From the NCBI GenBank assembly GCA_025642065.1, contig JAODUP010000041.1:1255001-1319000 (forward strand): a stretch of 64,000 nt of DNA. The letters are read 5' to 3'. The position numbers were made by a program, and so were the translations under genes. This document shows, piece after piece, positions 46,522 to 60,586 of this stretch. The notes under the pieces were generated by a model. That model saw nothing but the letters and a program-made list of their open reading frames with translations. It was not told the DNA's origin and made no database searches. Within the stretch, counting starts at the first letter, position 1; every line of letters begins with the position of its first letter. The DNA comes from Paralvinella palmiformis. Its lineage: Eukaryota; Annelida; Polychaeta; Terebellida; Alvinellidae.

Positions 46522-49500
46522 GTATAAATTATAGTTAGATTTTCCATATATCTATTTTCAATGGGATATTCTAGTTCTCGCCATGTGATCATCATCATGT
46601 CTGATGTCATGATGATGATGATGTGATGTGCCCTTTAAATTAATAAATCTATTAGATCTACTTGATATAATATATGTGCAAAATTAAGTCTAGAGGTTAT
46701 GCCTGTTCTTTTATTCCGGTTGAATTTTGTTATATTATTGTCTGTTGTTATCGGTTTGAACTGGCTCTGCAGTTTCGGCACTTTGTACTTGCGAGAAGTT
46801 AGCATTGCCATACTCATAGCTGCATACCTGGCTTATTTGACAACTTGGGTTTAAAGCCGGATCTGGGATTAATATTCTACATATGTAGAAATTGGATAGA
46901 AAACAACATAATTATAGCCATATATTTGTACATTTCTTTACCCAGTTAACTGTTAAGCATGCTATATTTACTGTGTAATTGAATTATTAACTGAACAATT
47001 ATACTTGTCATTTTTGATGACTAGATCTGTGAATAGTAGATTGTTCAGCGATAGCCAAATTTTCCTACTTACATGCACTGTCTTCCATGATTGTTGATTA
47101 TGGGCAGCTTTTATGAAACAAATAATGTACATGAAACAAAATTAAATTTCCTGAAATTAATGTATGATTAATTCTGTTAAAATACTAACTTCTCAAGTGT
47201 TATTCAAACATTTTGACTTTTATTGCCACGATAATGTACATAACTATAATATATGTATGATTGGTGTTTATACTTTGGGAATATGTCTTTTTAGCAGTGT
47301 ACACCATCTTTGAACTTGAAGGTAGATGTTTCCATCCAGTGTCTACACCTATATAACTGTATTATATGACAATAATGTGAAAAGTTATACTGAATTAACC
47401 AAAAGATCTGCCCAAATTAAAGTACTATTCTGGATATCAGTTTGAGATATTGATCTTGACTTAATTTGTTGTCCTACAGTTCATGTGTTCTTTTGCGACA
47501 GTTACACATAATTTTTTCATTTGTATGAACACAAACAATTTTAACTATCAATGGATTGAAAGATGCCTGATTCAATACTTGTACATATATGGTTACTATA
47601 TATAAACCAGAAAGTGCAGGAAAGTTCACATCAATATTTTTACAGGTCTGGAACTATAGCCACTTTGTATATTAATTGAGGTAGTATTGCTTTTTAATTT
47701 TTTTGGACAAAGTAGCTTATAGGAACAAATATATCGTTAGCCCTGGTAAATAATAATCATCTGTCTAATTAATTGATGTATGGGTGTTATAACTATTATG
47801 TTAGTTGATTTAAATTATATATTTTATAAATGTTTAAAACCAGTCTCTATGGTTGCACAATATCATCAGGATTGTCAGGTTTAACCCACCTGCTGGGTTT
47901 AACCCAGGTTGGGCTAAACCCCCATTTTGGACTAAACTGGGTTAAACTCATTTTAGGCATAATGCACTACTAATTGATTCAAGAAAACCAACTAAATGCA
48001 AATTAAACATTTATTGTCTATATTGAGCACATAAATAATATACTACACAAAACAATAACAAACGTGTTAAGATATTCACCAGTCTAATTCAGCACCACCA
48101 TGAAATTCACGATAGGAAGAGACAAGCTTAGCTGATTATGTTGATTGGTGCAAATTGTCAGCATCTTAACAACATCTTTAACATGCATACCAAACAACTA
48201 CTGTTCATGTGCATAAAATGTATGAATTTGTGAGTCAATATACTGTATTCTGAGAAAAACCCGGTTAAACTAGTAAAACCCAGGTTTAACCCGCCAGACT
48301 GGGCTAAACCAGTTTAACCCGCCAGGCTGGGCTAAACCAGTTTAACCTGGGTTAAAATCCAACCCTGAATATCATATAGCAAATGTAACCCTTATAGTTT
48401 ATGAGATTGATTTAAAAGAATAAACTGCTCTAGTCAGTGCTAGATTCCACCAGGTCATTTATTTCAGTATATACCAAATATTTCAAGTGCACCTTGTTAC
48501 ACTTCTGTAGTTATAGTTTTCATGCTACACAGTTTAGGAAATTTTTGAGTTGTTGTTTTCTAGTTTGATCATTCTGCATTCTTCTAGTTTATTTAGGTAA
48601 CTCAAACTAATCTCAATAGCCATGTTATATCTCCCACAATCCTTACCACATGTCTTGGCATAATATTTCTGATGTTTAAATACCCAGAACAGTTTAATGG
48701 TATTGTACTGTTGTTTCAAGATAATTTTTACAATGTTCAGAATATGGTGAGTCAATGATGTCAAGCTTGACCAGATGTTGATTTAGGTGGCTTAAATATA
48801 GTCTCATTCGTCTGAGATTTATCAGATGTTTTCTATTGCTAAAGTACTGTACTTTAGTAGTAAAGTGTTTTCAGTAGATTCTCAAAAGTAGTTAATTATA
48901 GTGACACATTGTTTTTTCCATGTTATCATGTGTATAATTTGTGATCTTAAATAATTACAGTTCAGGTACAGATAATGAACACAAAATCTTTAAAAAAAAA
49001 TATTTGTCCTTATTTTGTATTCTGAAAAGGATATAAACAAACCATATGTTTGTAAATTTTATATGTTTAGGTTTAGCTGATTCAAGTTACTAAAACATAC
49101 ATGTTGTGGCAACATAAATGATTCCCATAGTAAGTATCACATGTATCCTACTCAGTGCTTAATATTTATAAAACGTGGAATGTAGTCTGATGTCTGTCAT
49201 GATTTTTACATCGGGCATCCAATCCATATTTTATGGGTATGATGTTTTATTAAACAAAACATTTCTTTTGACTTAATGATCATGTTGGGTTTTTATGTAT
49301 GGAAGTAAGTTGTTATACTAGCTGTTATTAAGACCTGTGAACTGGAGAGCTTTAAATCATGCAGCAGTGCTCATTACTGTGCACATCCAAGCTATATTGG
49401 CGTGATGTATAATAACTTATTATAACATTTTTTTATATTATAAGTATATTTTGAACAAATATTGAAGTAGGTGAAAATTAATTTATTGATCATCTCATCT

Positions 49501-50746
49501 GGTAGTTTGTTATTTACCAGAACTAAAATATTGTGGATTGCCATATTTATTTAATATTTTTCTGATAAATATTTTAAATTAAGAAGTTAGACAGTGAATG
49601 CAACATATGTAATACATGTGAATAAAATATCAGTAACCTAATTAAAAAAGAATATGCTGCAAATGTATGGTGACCAGTAATTTGTCAAGAAGTCCATATT
49701 AATTTTGTTAGAAATAAAATTTGTTAATAAACAATCTAGGTTTTATTCTAAAGTATTTGATAATTAGACAGCGTGATTATATTTATTTTATGTAACAGTC
49801 ATTACATTGTCTGACTCATTTCCAGTAGAATGGTCTTGTAATCTTCGGCCTTATGTCCCAGGTGTGACTATCACTCGGGCTAAGTAAAATACTCACTCAT
49901 TAACTCAGTTACTCGCCCTTACCAATTATTTTGACAGAGTTTATATTGAACTTTAGCTAGAAACAATTAAATTATCAGTTGATTGGCATTCATTGTACTA
50001 AGATATTTAGGGCTAACATGTTCAGGCTTCCTAATTATTAGTGCTCAATAATGTACCTGGTATTCTCCACTTCTAACTTTTGTCACTTTCCCAGCAACCT
50101 ACTCACATTATCTTTTGGCATGACTATACAATATGTACAGGCACACCTTGGAAATAATTATGTAATTAACTTATTATTATGCACATTAATGTTTAAAATT
50201 ATTTATGCAATAAAGTTCAGATTCATTTTGTGCCATCCTTGAAGATTACATGCAACTGTTTTTTGGCATTTTGAAGTAGTGTTGTGTACGAAGAATAGCA
50301 TTTGACAACTCATATAATATGATAAAACAGAGGTCTTTTATACATAAAATATGATTACTAATTGCAATAAATAAAACAATGCACAATAGCTGTGAATTAA
50401 CAAACAGAATCAAACCTATTTAGTGGGTGGAGTCACACAATAAATGAGGGTTGCGATTGGGATGTTTGTTTGGCTTATTGAGTCATGGTGATGTGTAACT
50501 AAGTTTGTGATCAATAAATGTACTAGGGTGTAAGTTATGGCTGTTGACCCTTCTTTTTACCCGTGAATTACAAACTGAAAACACGTTCAAATTATTTTAA
50601 ATAAATTATTAGTCAGTGGCAGATTCCATGCCATTTCGTGTAAAAATGCCCTGTCACGGATTCCACAAATCTGGGGGTCCAATGTCTGACTGTTATATCC
50701 GATTTTGTGTTATGGCGGTCCATGCTATAATGGGAGCCTACTGTGT

Positions 50747-50780
<34 letters not shown>

Positions 50781-50916
50781 GTTACAGTTAATCTGTATAA
50801 TCAGATAATATGTATATTACCCAAAATATTCAAGTAGTATGTGTATTGCTAACAGATTTAATAGACATTAACTGAAAATTTCAGGTAATATACATATTAC
50901 CTGATTATACAGATTA

Positions 50917-50979
<63 letters not shown>

Positions 50980-52398
50980 TTCATGTACTACACACATTTG
51001 CATCAAACATTCATCTAATTTTGTGTTTGTATTTAGAGTGAAATGTTAGACATTAAGTTCCTATCTTCAGCCAGGTATTTGTGAGTTTATTCTAAAATCC
51101 AAATATTCTGTGCAATATTCATTTTTATTTGACAGTTGTTATGTGACATGATTGCTAAATGAATATTTAAAAATTTCTTGTGAACAAACACTTTTATAAA
51201 CTGTACATAGCCATACATTGATAATTATTGTATTAATTTTGTTGTTGAGGGATTATTTAATTTCAAGTGTTGTAGCTAACCCTTATATTTTAGTTTCATG
51301 GAAGTGATGAAGGATTGAACACTATTACAATTCATGCTTAAGGCTCACGCTACATAATATAATACAGTTGATTATGTTTAAATGGTTTACTAATCTTAAT
51401 GCATTGCTTGTCTGTTAATTCAAATGATTTAAGTACTTTGGTGAAATATTTTTAATTAAGTATACTATTTTTGCAGGTAGGCAAAGATGTAGCTGAATAT
51501 GTGTAAATGTTAGCAGATGTAACCAATATATTCCTCATTGCATTATCTTTCAAATGTTTATGTCAATGGTATGTAATGAATATAATCTCAAAGTATCACA
51601 TATTTTTACCAGTTCTGTTTACTCACACCATTCATGGAGGAATAATTTTCTGTTCATTGGCAGTGATTTCTCTTTTGAGGCTCATACACATATGCTATGA
51701 TATAGTGAGCACTGCACTGCAAATCTCCAGGTTCTAGTTTTGAATCCAGCCCCTATCTGAGTCTACATTACTCAACTCATATAGATACACTAGTATTCCG
51801 CATAACTTTGAAGCCCTCTGAGAAATTTATTTCTAATTCTTGATGTTATGGATAAAATGGTTAAGACATATATTGTAACAGACATAAGTCTATATAACTA
51901 CTAAAAATATCTGATTAGTGGCTGTGTCTGCAAACCAGGATTTTTTTTACAGTTGCAAGCTATGTAGTAGTAATATTAACATCAAAGAAATATTGTTTAT
52001 ATTTCAGAGTGAAGAAAGATTTATAAGTATGTGGTGTACAAAGTACTGCATAGTCCTTTCGAAAATTGTGGAATTAAATAAACTGTTTATGGATATCAAT
52101 TTAAATGTTAAGGTTTTTTAATGTAGCAGTTTTCAGAGGGAAAACTTGTACCTTTTAAACTATCAAATAAACTGACCAACTATTTATTGCAGTGAAAGAT
52201 GGCTAATTTATGTTTCAGTTGATTAGTGTTTTTATATTTTCATTCTAATAGAGGGCTGGAGGACAAATGCTCATGCTGGCACTGTATGCACATTAAAATG
52301 CTGTAAATTCCATACATCAGCTGTGACAACTGCTGAGGCTGAGGCTGAAAGTAATGAAGAATATCACAGTATCATCAAAGACACAGAGAGATCTAAAG
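46380..52398 (+). CDS. TRAP1: TRAP1 mitochondrial HSP90 chaperone, first two exons, partial
   Basis: Mitochondrial matrix HSP90 ATPase. Exon 1 is 46380-46521 (142 nt) and exon 2 is 52252-52398 (147 nt); they join in phase (47 codons plus 1, then 2). The encoded 96-residue start is a targeting peptide: many Arg, Ser and hydrophobics and no acidic residue in the first 47 residues (MAAPMKIMRAGGIGIFRPFI). It is followed by EEYHSIIKDTERSKG, which matches the TRAP1 segment EEPLHSII-STES-G just before the conserved HEFQAET block. That block and the ATPase domain are not in the window. The gene name rests on this short segment plus the targeting peptide and splice phase, so it is less certain than the other three genes. 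Confidence 0.78.
47867..48367. mobile_element. hAT-like non-autonomous transposon with 8-bp target duplication
   Basis: The ends CAGGATTG... and ...CAACCCTG are inverted repeats (7 of 8 identical). They are flanked by a perfect 8-bp duplication AATATCAT at 47859-47866 and 48368-48375. Sub-terminal regions are filled with repeated GGGTTTAACCC / GGGCTAAACC motifs in both orientations. 501 bp, no transposase. Confidence 0.9.
49836..49925 (+). mobile_element. SINE tail fragment
   Basis: CCTTATGTCCCAGG then ACTCACTCATTAACTCAGTTACTCGCC resembles the body/tail of the SINE at 8628-8790 (CATATGTCCCATGC, CCATTCGCTCGTTCACCC). No promoter boxes. Confidence 0.45.
50405..50737. mobile_element. Second copy of the (TA)n-associated MITE, inverted
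   Basis: The reverse complement matches 14780-15100: the block AATCGCAACCCTCA.TTATTG and TGTGACTCCACCCACT, and the other end AACACAAAATCGGATATAAC. It ends beside a (TA)n tract at about 50750, as the first copy does. Confidence 0.8.
50920..50980. repeat. (TA)n microsatellite
   Basis: About 50 bp TA with a small TTTATAT break. A stretch before it (50795-50822, ATCTGTATAATCAGATAATATG) is repeated in inverse orientation at about 50886-50914, so the two TA tracts bracket an inverted repeat. Confidence 0.85.
51688..51780 (+). mobile_element. Degenerate tRNA-derived SINE head
   Basis: TATAGTGAGCACTGCACTGCAAA then GTTTTGAATCCAG (B-box remnant), in the SINE order and spacing seen elsewhere in the window. 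Confidence 0.45.
52252..52398 (+). CDS. TRAP1: TRAP1 exon 2
   Basis: Acceptor TCTAATAG, donor GTCAGT. Encodes the end of the targeting region (CKFHTSAVTTAEAEAE, with a plausible presequence cleavage region near FHTSA) and NEEYHSIIKDTERSKG. Ends with one base of the next codon. Confidence 0.8.
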
Positions 52399-55300
52399 GT
52401 CAGTAGTGATCTTCGACTTGTTGTTACATCATGTTTCTGTTACTGTAGTTGCTTGGAAACTGAATAGAATATGATTTTTCAGACTCGGTAGTAAATTATT
52501 TTTGACAAATTGAAATAGATTTCTAAAAAATTATGAAATACAGAGTGCCATAAACCATTATTGTGCTTATGAAAATATATAATATAGTGAACAGTATTTT
52601 TTTTGTCAAAATTATAGCAACAAATCACTAATCAGTGGTTGAAAAAGTTTTTTAATCATCATGAATTGATAATGAACAGTTATTGTGACTGTTGATTATA
52701 TTATTTGGAAGGTAGATATTGCTGCAGATATTAGGTATTAAGTAGAAATTTTAATTCAGTAATTTTTCCTCCACCTATCAGTTGTATAGTAAGAGATTAG
52801 AATTGTTTTTAGTCCTACTTTTCTGGATGATAAATATAACGCTTTTATCTAGAGGGCATCATATGGTCCCAATGTCTCAACTCATCACTTGGTTTGGCAA
52901 TAATTGAGTGCAGATTCAGTCTCTTCTCACACTAGAAAAATATAATAATTAAATTTTCTGACACTGGAAATTAAATCGACATTGTCACCATGAAATTAAG
53001 TTGTCAGGGGAAGAGTAGCTGTAGGTGGCCTGTCAATAGACATATACTTCCTGCTGTGGCAGCGATATCTGGAAAATTGTCTTCTAGGCATCACCTGTGT
53101 GATAAGAGAACTGCTGGATCTTTGGCTATCATTCTAAGTGAAAATATTGCACCAGAAGCAAAAATTGGGTGGAATAATTAATGGTACTGTCAGTGGTGGT
53201 AATACTGGGATATATTTCTTCAAACTGTTCAAGCTGGGTCCATGCTCTTGAATTCAGGCCACGGCCACAGGCATTATATGGAAAATGTATGTTAATTGTG
53301 GCTTGTGCTGACAGTGTGTGGACAAAGAGGATAGGCGGCACAGGGAGGTCATTAAATGAACTGGTCTCTGCAGCCTGTCTTGTACCATTTACGGAGTTTG
53401 ATGGCGAATGTTGTTGTAGTGATATTGATCAGAAACCCATAACGGCAGGCCAAGACGAGGACAGTGGATGACTTTTATTGGTTGAAGAGGGTTTGTCAGG
53501 ATGGCCACGCTTTGTCTTGGAACTGCATACAAACAGTAAAATTGTTGATTCTTTCATGATGTATGCCATCATGAAATTATTACGTTTGGGCAGTGGGTCA
53601 GTTAATTATATTCTGATGGAGGGACGGTGTGATATGTTTGATGGTGGTTGGTGCTTTCAGCAGGTGCTGTTGTTCATTACTGTTTGTTATTTAGGCTTCG
53701 GAGTGCTCTTTAAAGTATTGTTGTTGTCGTCACACAAAGCCATCAGTGTCTGGCCAGGCAGTTGGTTGTTGCCTTTATTAGCACTCTTCCTAATGTTCCA
53801 AGTGACCTTCTGTCATGTCAGAAGTGTCACAGAACTTGTCAGATCGGAAGCTATGACTTATGTGCATTTTTGGCATTTGTTCAGCTGTTGGCAGTTTGAC
53901 TTGGTGACCAACGCTGGTGAGAAAGTGGCAACATTCACAGTCCATGGGTTCGGAGTAGTCCTGTTAGCGTCCCTGGTTGGTCATGGCAGTCTGCCGTCCT
54001 TTGAAAGCAGGGTGAGCCATGTGCTGCAGTAAACTCGCTGAAAAGGGGGAGCCAGCCATCTGCAACATGCACATTGTGGACAGTGATTTAAGTAGAATGC
54101 GCACAAGTAAAATGAAAAGACTGGCGATTTGAATTTGGTTGCGTTATCTGGCCAGGCTTGCCCTGTTCATATGGTCAAATAGGAGGAGCTCAGTTGTGAG
54201 GGGGTGGAGTAGCGGGCAGGGTCGACTAGAACAGAGTGTTATAATGGGGAGTACATGCTTAATGGAAAGGGGTGGACAGTTCTGTTGGTATCAGTGGGGC
54301 TGGTGGTGTTTGGGTGGGGGTGGAGTTTGTGTGCAGTCATGGTCCAGTAACTCAGTTCACTGCTGTCCAATGCCATGTGCATCAATGTATTAACACAGAT
54401 TTACTTTCATTCAACGATCTCGGTGATTTGTGATGCTATCGCTTAGTGGGAAGACTAGGCCTTTTCACACGCTGTCCATCTTTTGTTGTACATGTATAAT
54501 TTTCACCCATCTTTAACTACTAACAATTGTTTGAGGTGTCAGTTTTTTACGTTTTTGTCATCAGCACTGGGAGATTGACCCTCGGCGAGATAACACAGTT
54601 CATAACTCATTTAATTTAATTTAAGAATTTCACTAGAAGCATTCATCCTTTGAATGGTGCTACACATAAATGGTTCATGAACTTTGTTGGTGGCTTGATT
54701 TAATGTGTTGTTGGCCAGCAGAGCATGAGTTAAGTTGAGTGAAAACGCCATTGATTTTTGAGACGGCTCATTTACAAATTACTATCATCGGGATAAAGAC
54801 ATTCTTCTGATTTATAAGTTTGTTGTGTATGCTGATGATGTTGATTCATGAGTGAATTAATTCCAATTATGGAATTAAGTATACCAGCATAAAGTGCTGG
54901 TGATGGTGTTTTTTTCATAATTCTGTGCTGTTTTCTCAACACCTTGTTGAATCCTCCATTCCTAGCCTTGTCACTTGTATTACACACACTTCAAAGCCAT
55001 TGGTTGAGCAGAATGAATGCTGATCAATCACTCTTCGTTTCCAATACATATTTACTCCACACAAAATAGAAGCGAACGCCCGATGTCTGTAATCCAATTT
55101 ACCGAGAATCATTATTCATTGTTTGGCTTTTCACTGCAAAACGTGGTTAGTGGCTGTGGTTTGTGGATGAGAAATGAACAGCTTTCTGCGGACGAAACAT
55201 GCCATAGAAGTTGTGTTTGTGTCATCTTGATATAATTGCATTGTGATCTAATATCGATGCTGATCTAGAGTGGACACAGGGAGAGCCAGAGAGAGTGAGT

Positions 55301-58300
55301 ACTAGCCAGAATGGTTCCAGTCCTGATGTATCCACTCCCAATTTGTTTCTGAAGCATTCATTTGAAATTTTGGGTGTCCATATGGGGAAATGTGATGAAG
55401 AAACATTTCCCACAAATAAAGAAAGATGACAGTAATGTGTCATATTTTCGATGGGCAAGATAGCACAACAATCACGTTGCGGCTGTTCTTGTTGATTTAA
55501 CGTATTAAATGACTATAAATGATGCATAACACTGAGTGCTTTTCGGTAAGTGAAGCATGGTTTAAGTGAGGTTTTTTTCCTAGAGTTATGCCTGCCAGCT
55601 ACTGCAGCAGAAACTGGAGTAAGCCAATTTCATCTGGTCCTATTATCCCATAAAGAAAAGTCCCGGCAAATGGTTCTTTTCTTATTTACTTGATGGAATG
55701 TAGCAGGATGTTATGGCTGATGGTTGTTTCATCTTGTTCTAAATTATGTCCTTGATTCAGTTTATGTGGATTGTTTAAGAGGTGGCACCGTTTGTACATC
55801 ATTCACTGATAATTTCTGCTCGTTATGTTTTACCGGCAGGATTCTCCATAACATGCACGCAGAGGCAGGATGTGTTGCGCTTAATGTTGCGACGCTGCAG
55901 AGTAAACATGGAAGTATTTCTGTCCAGCGCAACATGGATATAAGCCAGTAATGACCATTGTAGAGTTGTTTTATCCTGGACCAAGTCGGCCATTAAAGGA
56001 GCTGATGGATATGGTTGGATGGCTTCTTCTCATCTTTATTACCCACGTGAACATCATGATTAGCCTGTGGAGAGGCATAAAGGCGAGCTTCAGCTATCGT
56101 CAGACATGCACACATAATGTCATCTTAGCATTACGTCTCCTGTCCATAAGCCGATCTGTGCACTCTGCTTTTTGCCTCAACCAGCCGATAATTTTCGTCA
56201 TCAGAAACTTAATTTCTTGGGTCAGTGGCTGCCAGACATCAACTCCAGGTATCCAGTACGTGGCTGGTGGCCGGACATTTGGTCGCGCCATCTCCGGCCC
56301 ATTTTACATCGCGGAATTTGGATGGTCTCCGGATAGAATGGACCGAGGTTGACCCGCGTTAATGGTACAGTATCATCTCGGTAATGATGTTAGCTATTTG
56401 ATTACGGAGTAGCGATACCGTAGTCCCTCCCTTCTTAATGTCTTTTAATGATGGGCAGAGGGATGAAAATTTCATGTCATGTGCTCGGGCTTCGTCTAGC
56501 AGCAGGGGACGTTGACCCCCCCCCTCCCCCCGTTTATTAATGTTTTAGGAGCTATATTCTCCGAATGATATTGCTGTTTGCTTCAGATTGGTCCGGAAAA
56601 CTCTCCAAATGGCATCGGTGTTACGATCTATAATCACAGATATCGGTCCAACATGACAAAGCTATTCTCACTTGTGCGACGATTCCGCATTTTGGTGTCT
56701 CACTTCGGCTTCTTTATTGCATTTGGATCTAGCAGCCATCAGATTCCCATACAGCTTCAAATTCGGTAATCTTGATGGATGGATAGCATCAGCTCCGTTT
56801 GGCGCTGTTTAATCTACAAATGGATATCTTGTGTTAAATGATGTGTCTTTTATCATCACGGTGTCTGTTGTTTAAATGCTTTAAGAAAAGGTGGTGGGTG
56901 CCATCGAGCTGCAGTTTTTTGTTGTTAGTGGGAGGTGGTATACGCGCGCGCACACACACAGACGAAGATTGTGGCTGGTATTTTAAAGCCAAAGCAAGAT
57001 GTGCCTCTAATAAGTTCATTATCATATGATTGTTCTCTAAACCTTCAAAGCTTAGTGTACAAGATGATCAAGGCTTAACCAGGCATTAGCGTCACCCGTA
57101 ACGCGGAGGCAACACCACGGACGCGGCATGATAAAAAGAGGCATTAATTCTGATTATGATCTGTCGTAGCAGTTTTAACAGTCAGTGCCCGAATCCCGTG
57201 TCATCTTTCCTTTCATATTCACTCATTTGGCTCATTTCAGTCTCCCATTTTTGTTCGGCATCGATTCGCTTGTTGTTTCCAGCGCGCGCTTTTTTTTGGT
57301 TGCTTGTGGTCGCAGTCCGTTGTCTGGTTTTTATTGTGGTCGATGATGGATGATGGCAGCCGGATGATTCCTCATGATGATAGATCTGTCCACATGGATG
57401 ACCAGTCCACTTTTTTGCCTTCTGTCATTGGTTAGTTTGCGGCATGCTCTATCAGGGAAGATCCAGTCATTTTCCTCCTTCCCGGGCGGAGCTGGAATCC
57501 TTGATTGCCCGGCACGAAAAATGGATCGGCGCTAGAGTCCGGTGATGTGGGGCTGCCACTTTAAAGATTTGGATGACGATTTTGCTTGTTATTCGTTTAT
57601 TTACCAGAGGTCGATTACTTTTAATTGGCCTGGCTTGATTCATGGTGACGTATCTCGGGTATTTATTAAATTTTTGCCCGCTACAGCCACGTATGCGAGC
57701 CGACGCCGCTAATGCACCACCCGGTGACATCTGATGCGATAATCACCTGACACGTGTTCCCATAGTAACATCATTCTTATCGGATATTAAAAAAAAGAAA
57801 AGTTTATGGTCGTTCATTTGCCGGCGCCGAGCGCGTGTGGCCATCGGTGGCGTCCTTATCCAGTGATTGCCGGAGTGTTATGGCATCACTTTATAATGTG
57901 GTACAGTTGGCCGAGAGACGTATTGTGTGGGTTTGTCAGAGCTGATGGCATTTACTGTGCCATCCGCTTGTTAATAAAATATTCGCCAGGCGCGGGTGGG
58001 TCAAGTAATAATTCTGAAGTGGAGAGTGATCACTTTTAATATAGCGGCCAGTAAGTCTGATTGTGTGCCGCTGGTTTTGTCATGTTTGTGAAGTTGATCA
58101 TCTCTGGGAATGACTTATAGACGGCCTTGTCTAATCCAATTGGTGGGGGAAATATGTTTGTTGTATTTTTTGTGTTTGTTTTATTTGTTTGCTGCTTGTT
58201 TGTTTATTTGTTTTGTCATAAATCTCTTGGTCACTCACTAACTCACTCACTCTCATATACATACACACACACGGACATATGCGCATGCATACACGCAGTG

Positions 58301-59886
58301 TATGCACAACTGTAGCCATATATCTGCCTCATTAACAAATTGCCCTGTCTATGCTTGTCACAGAGTTGGCCGTTTGTTAAAGGCGCCGGTTAGTAAACCA
58401 TTACAGTGGCCAGTCAATAGGCTATGTTGGCCATGGCCCAGGGCCCAATCAGACAGAACCATGACTCACATATCATTAGCCACTGAATTAATGCCATAAA
58501 TCTCTAACACACCACAAAGAAATGCAAACGTTGTCTTGTCCTGTTCAGCCTCCAGTAAATCATTCTTGTGGCATGACGCTGGCTGTACCGAGGGGAGGGG
58601 GGGGGTCTGTTTCGCTATGAGCAGAGGAGATTGGGTCAACTTTTCTTTGCACAGCCCTGACTGGACACTGTTAGAGTCTTTCTGTGGGAATGGAGCCATG
58701 CACTGGCCGAAACCGACATCAGGGTGTGGAATAAGTGTTCCGGTATCAGCGAAAGTGGGAGGGTGGTCTGTCAGCCTAAGGCTTCATTTTGATACCAGTT
58801 TCGCCGCTGCCGGGGGTAAATAAAGACTGATAGCTGGTACTGGATGAGAAGGTACCCCTCTGGCCCAGGCAAGTGGGCAAATTTAGCCGGGCACCCCTTG
58901 GGGATGGACGGATCACGGGAAGTTATGAAATGGGTTTTGCTGAAGAGCCATCAACCAGTGGTGTGTGTGTGTGTGTGTGTGTGTGTGATCACTGATCATA
59001 TTACGAGCGAGTCCCTGTCCGAAGCGGTTAGCTGGGAACATTGTGTGACTTCAGACGTAATTTGAGTTTATGTTATTGGACAAGGATGGCATGCAACAAG
59101 GTGAACGGGCCATTACCCATTGCCGACTCAATCATCTAACGGTCTCCTTCTGTAATGTTTTGCATGCGCGATTTGTTGATTGTTTGAGCACCCTTCGCGT
59201 GTGTCTACATACGTGCACTATCACTTCTATATGTATATACATGTGTATGTTAAGTTAAGAATACGTTTATCTGTTGCTAAATTTGATATAAAATGTGATA
59301 ATGGTGAGTATATTGTTAAAATGATTATGACCGTGATGGTACCAAATTTTCTGCTGTGGTATCGGTACTGTTTTGTGTGTTCAGCATCAGTTTCTTTTTA
59401 GCTACTCACGATATGTCACCCGGTGATGATAATTTGGATATGAGTTATATAGCTTGTGCGATCCATCCGCGTTGTTGTCTGTTGTAGCTAGTGAGATGAG
59501 AGAAAAGTGGACAGTGAAAGTAGGTAAGAAATGAAGACGAATCTGTGATGATCTGGTCCTACGGAGTCCGAGTCTAGGATAATGAATGAAAGAGAGAGAG
59601 AGCCGAAGGCTTATTACGACTCAGAGACATTTATCAATACGGTGGCCAGTTCTTAGCTCCACTTATTGATCTAAAACCATTACAGGAACACATATAGGCA
59701 ACGAGCGAGCGAAAGTTATTTCTTACGGCTTAGAATCGGCCAATGCTAGTTGAATGATGATTGGCTCAGTAGGTGCTGTATGTAACTGTCTCTCTGTAGG
59801 TGGCAGCACGGAGGATGGATCTATCGGTTGGTAGGTTGACTGAGGGGGTCGGCTTTAAGATAGGGTGGTGCTCAGAGTCCGGTGTC

Positions 59887-59888
<2 letters not shown>

Positions 59889-59922
<34 letters not shown>

Positions 59923-59931
59923 GGGGGGGGG
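59889..59931 (+). repeat. (GT)n followed by a G homopolymer
   Basis: About 34 bp GT, then AGGGGGGGGGGG. Confidence 0.93.
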
Positions 59932-60540
59932 GTATATCTTCTCCCAAGAGGCGCTGCTCCTCTCAGCGTGGATTTACTGCCACTGCGGCTCGGAAGATAG
60001 GCACAAATTTATAATGTTGTTCTGCCTCTGGCGTTTTTTCCTACGGCATAAAAGTCAAGATTTATCATCTTCTTGGATCATCTTTTGTGGACAATGTGGA
60101 GCTCGCCCGCTTGGGTTATAATATCTGTAATGTAGACACTGGGGGCCATAATCCTGGGCCGGGCCCGCTCTCTGAAGTAGCTACATAACCCAAACAGAAA
60201 AGTGATACCCCATTTCATTTTGTGTGCTTCAGCTGCCAATTTATGACCACAATAAGCCTTGCCGTGCTGGCACATTTGGCTAAAGAAGGGAAGGGTAGCT
60301 GGTGGGAGGGAGGCCCGATTGGGGGAGGGTGTGTTCCGATTCCCGCACCAGAGTTCTACTTAATACTTAGATGCTTATTGGCCTTTAGTACCTGTTCCAG
60401 ATCGTGCCATTCTTCCGACCGACGTGAAATATGAAGCCAGTTTGCTCTAATTAAACTCATATTTATACAGGGATAAATCAGCGCAGACAGTATCCTTGAC
60501 AGAAATCTTTCTCCGTATATGAAGTTAAAAATCTTATATA

Positions 60541-60544
<4 letters not shown>

Positions 60545-60583
<39 letters not shown>
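60545..60583. repeat. (TG)n microsatellite
   Basis: Pure TG of about 38 bp adjoining the foldback-like element. Confidence 0.95.
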
Positions 60584-60586
60584 CAT

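Larger units (their letters stand above)
46522..52251. other. TRAP1 intron 1 (5.7 kb)
   Basis: AT-rich. It contains an (ATG/ATC)n palindromic patch at 46.59-46.63, the hAT-like element at 47.87-48.37, a SINE tail at 49.84-49.92, a MITE copy at 50.41-50.74, two (TA)n tracts at 50.75 and 50.92-50.98 and a SINE remnant at 51.69-51.78 kb. No exon between. Confidence 0.75.

Noticed and set aside
53478..54032. 184-codon open frame on the plus strand in TRAP1 intron 2
   Set aside because: It begins with TTG, not ATG, has no recognisable domain, and lies in GT-rich sequence that gives hydrophobic-looking translations by composition.
55951..56352. 133-codon ATG-initiated open frame on the plus strand
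   Set aside because: It resembles no family I know and has no supporting splice or neighbour context; in a CpG-richer stretch this length can arise by chance.
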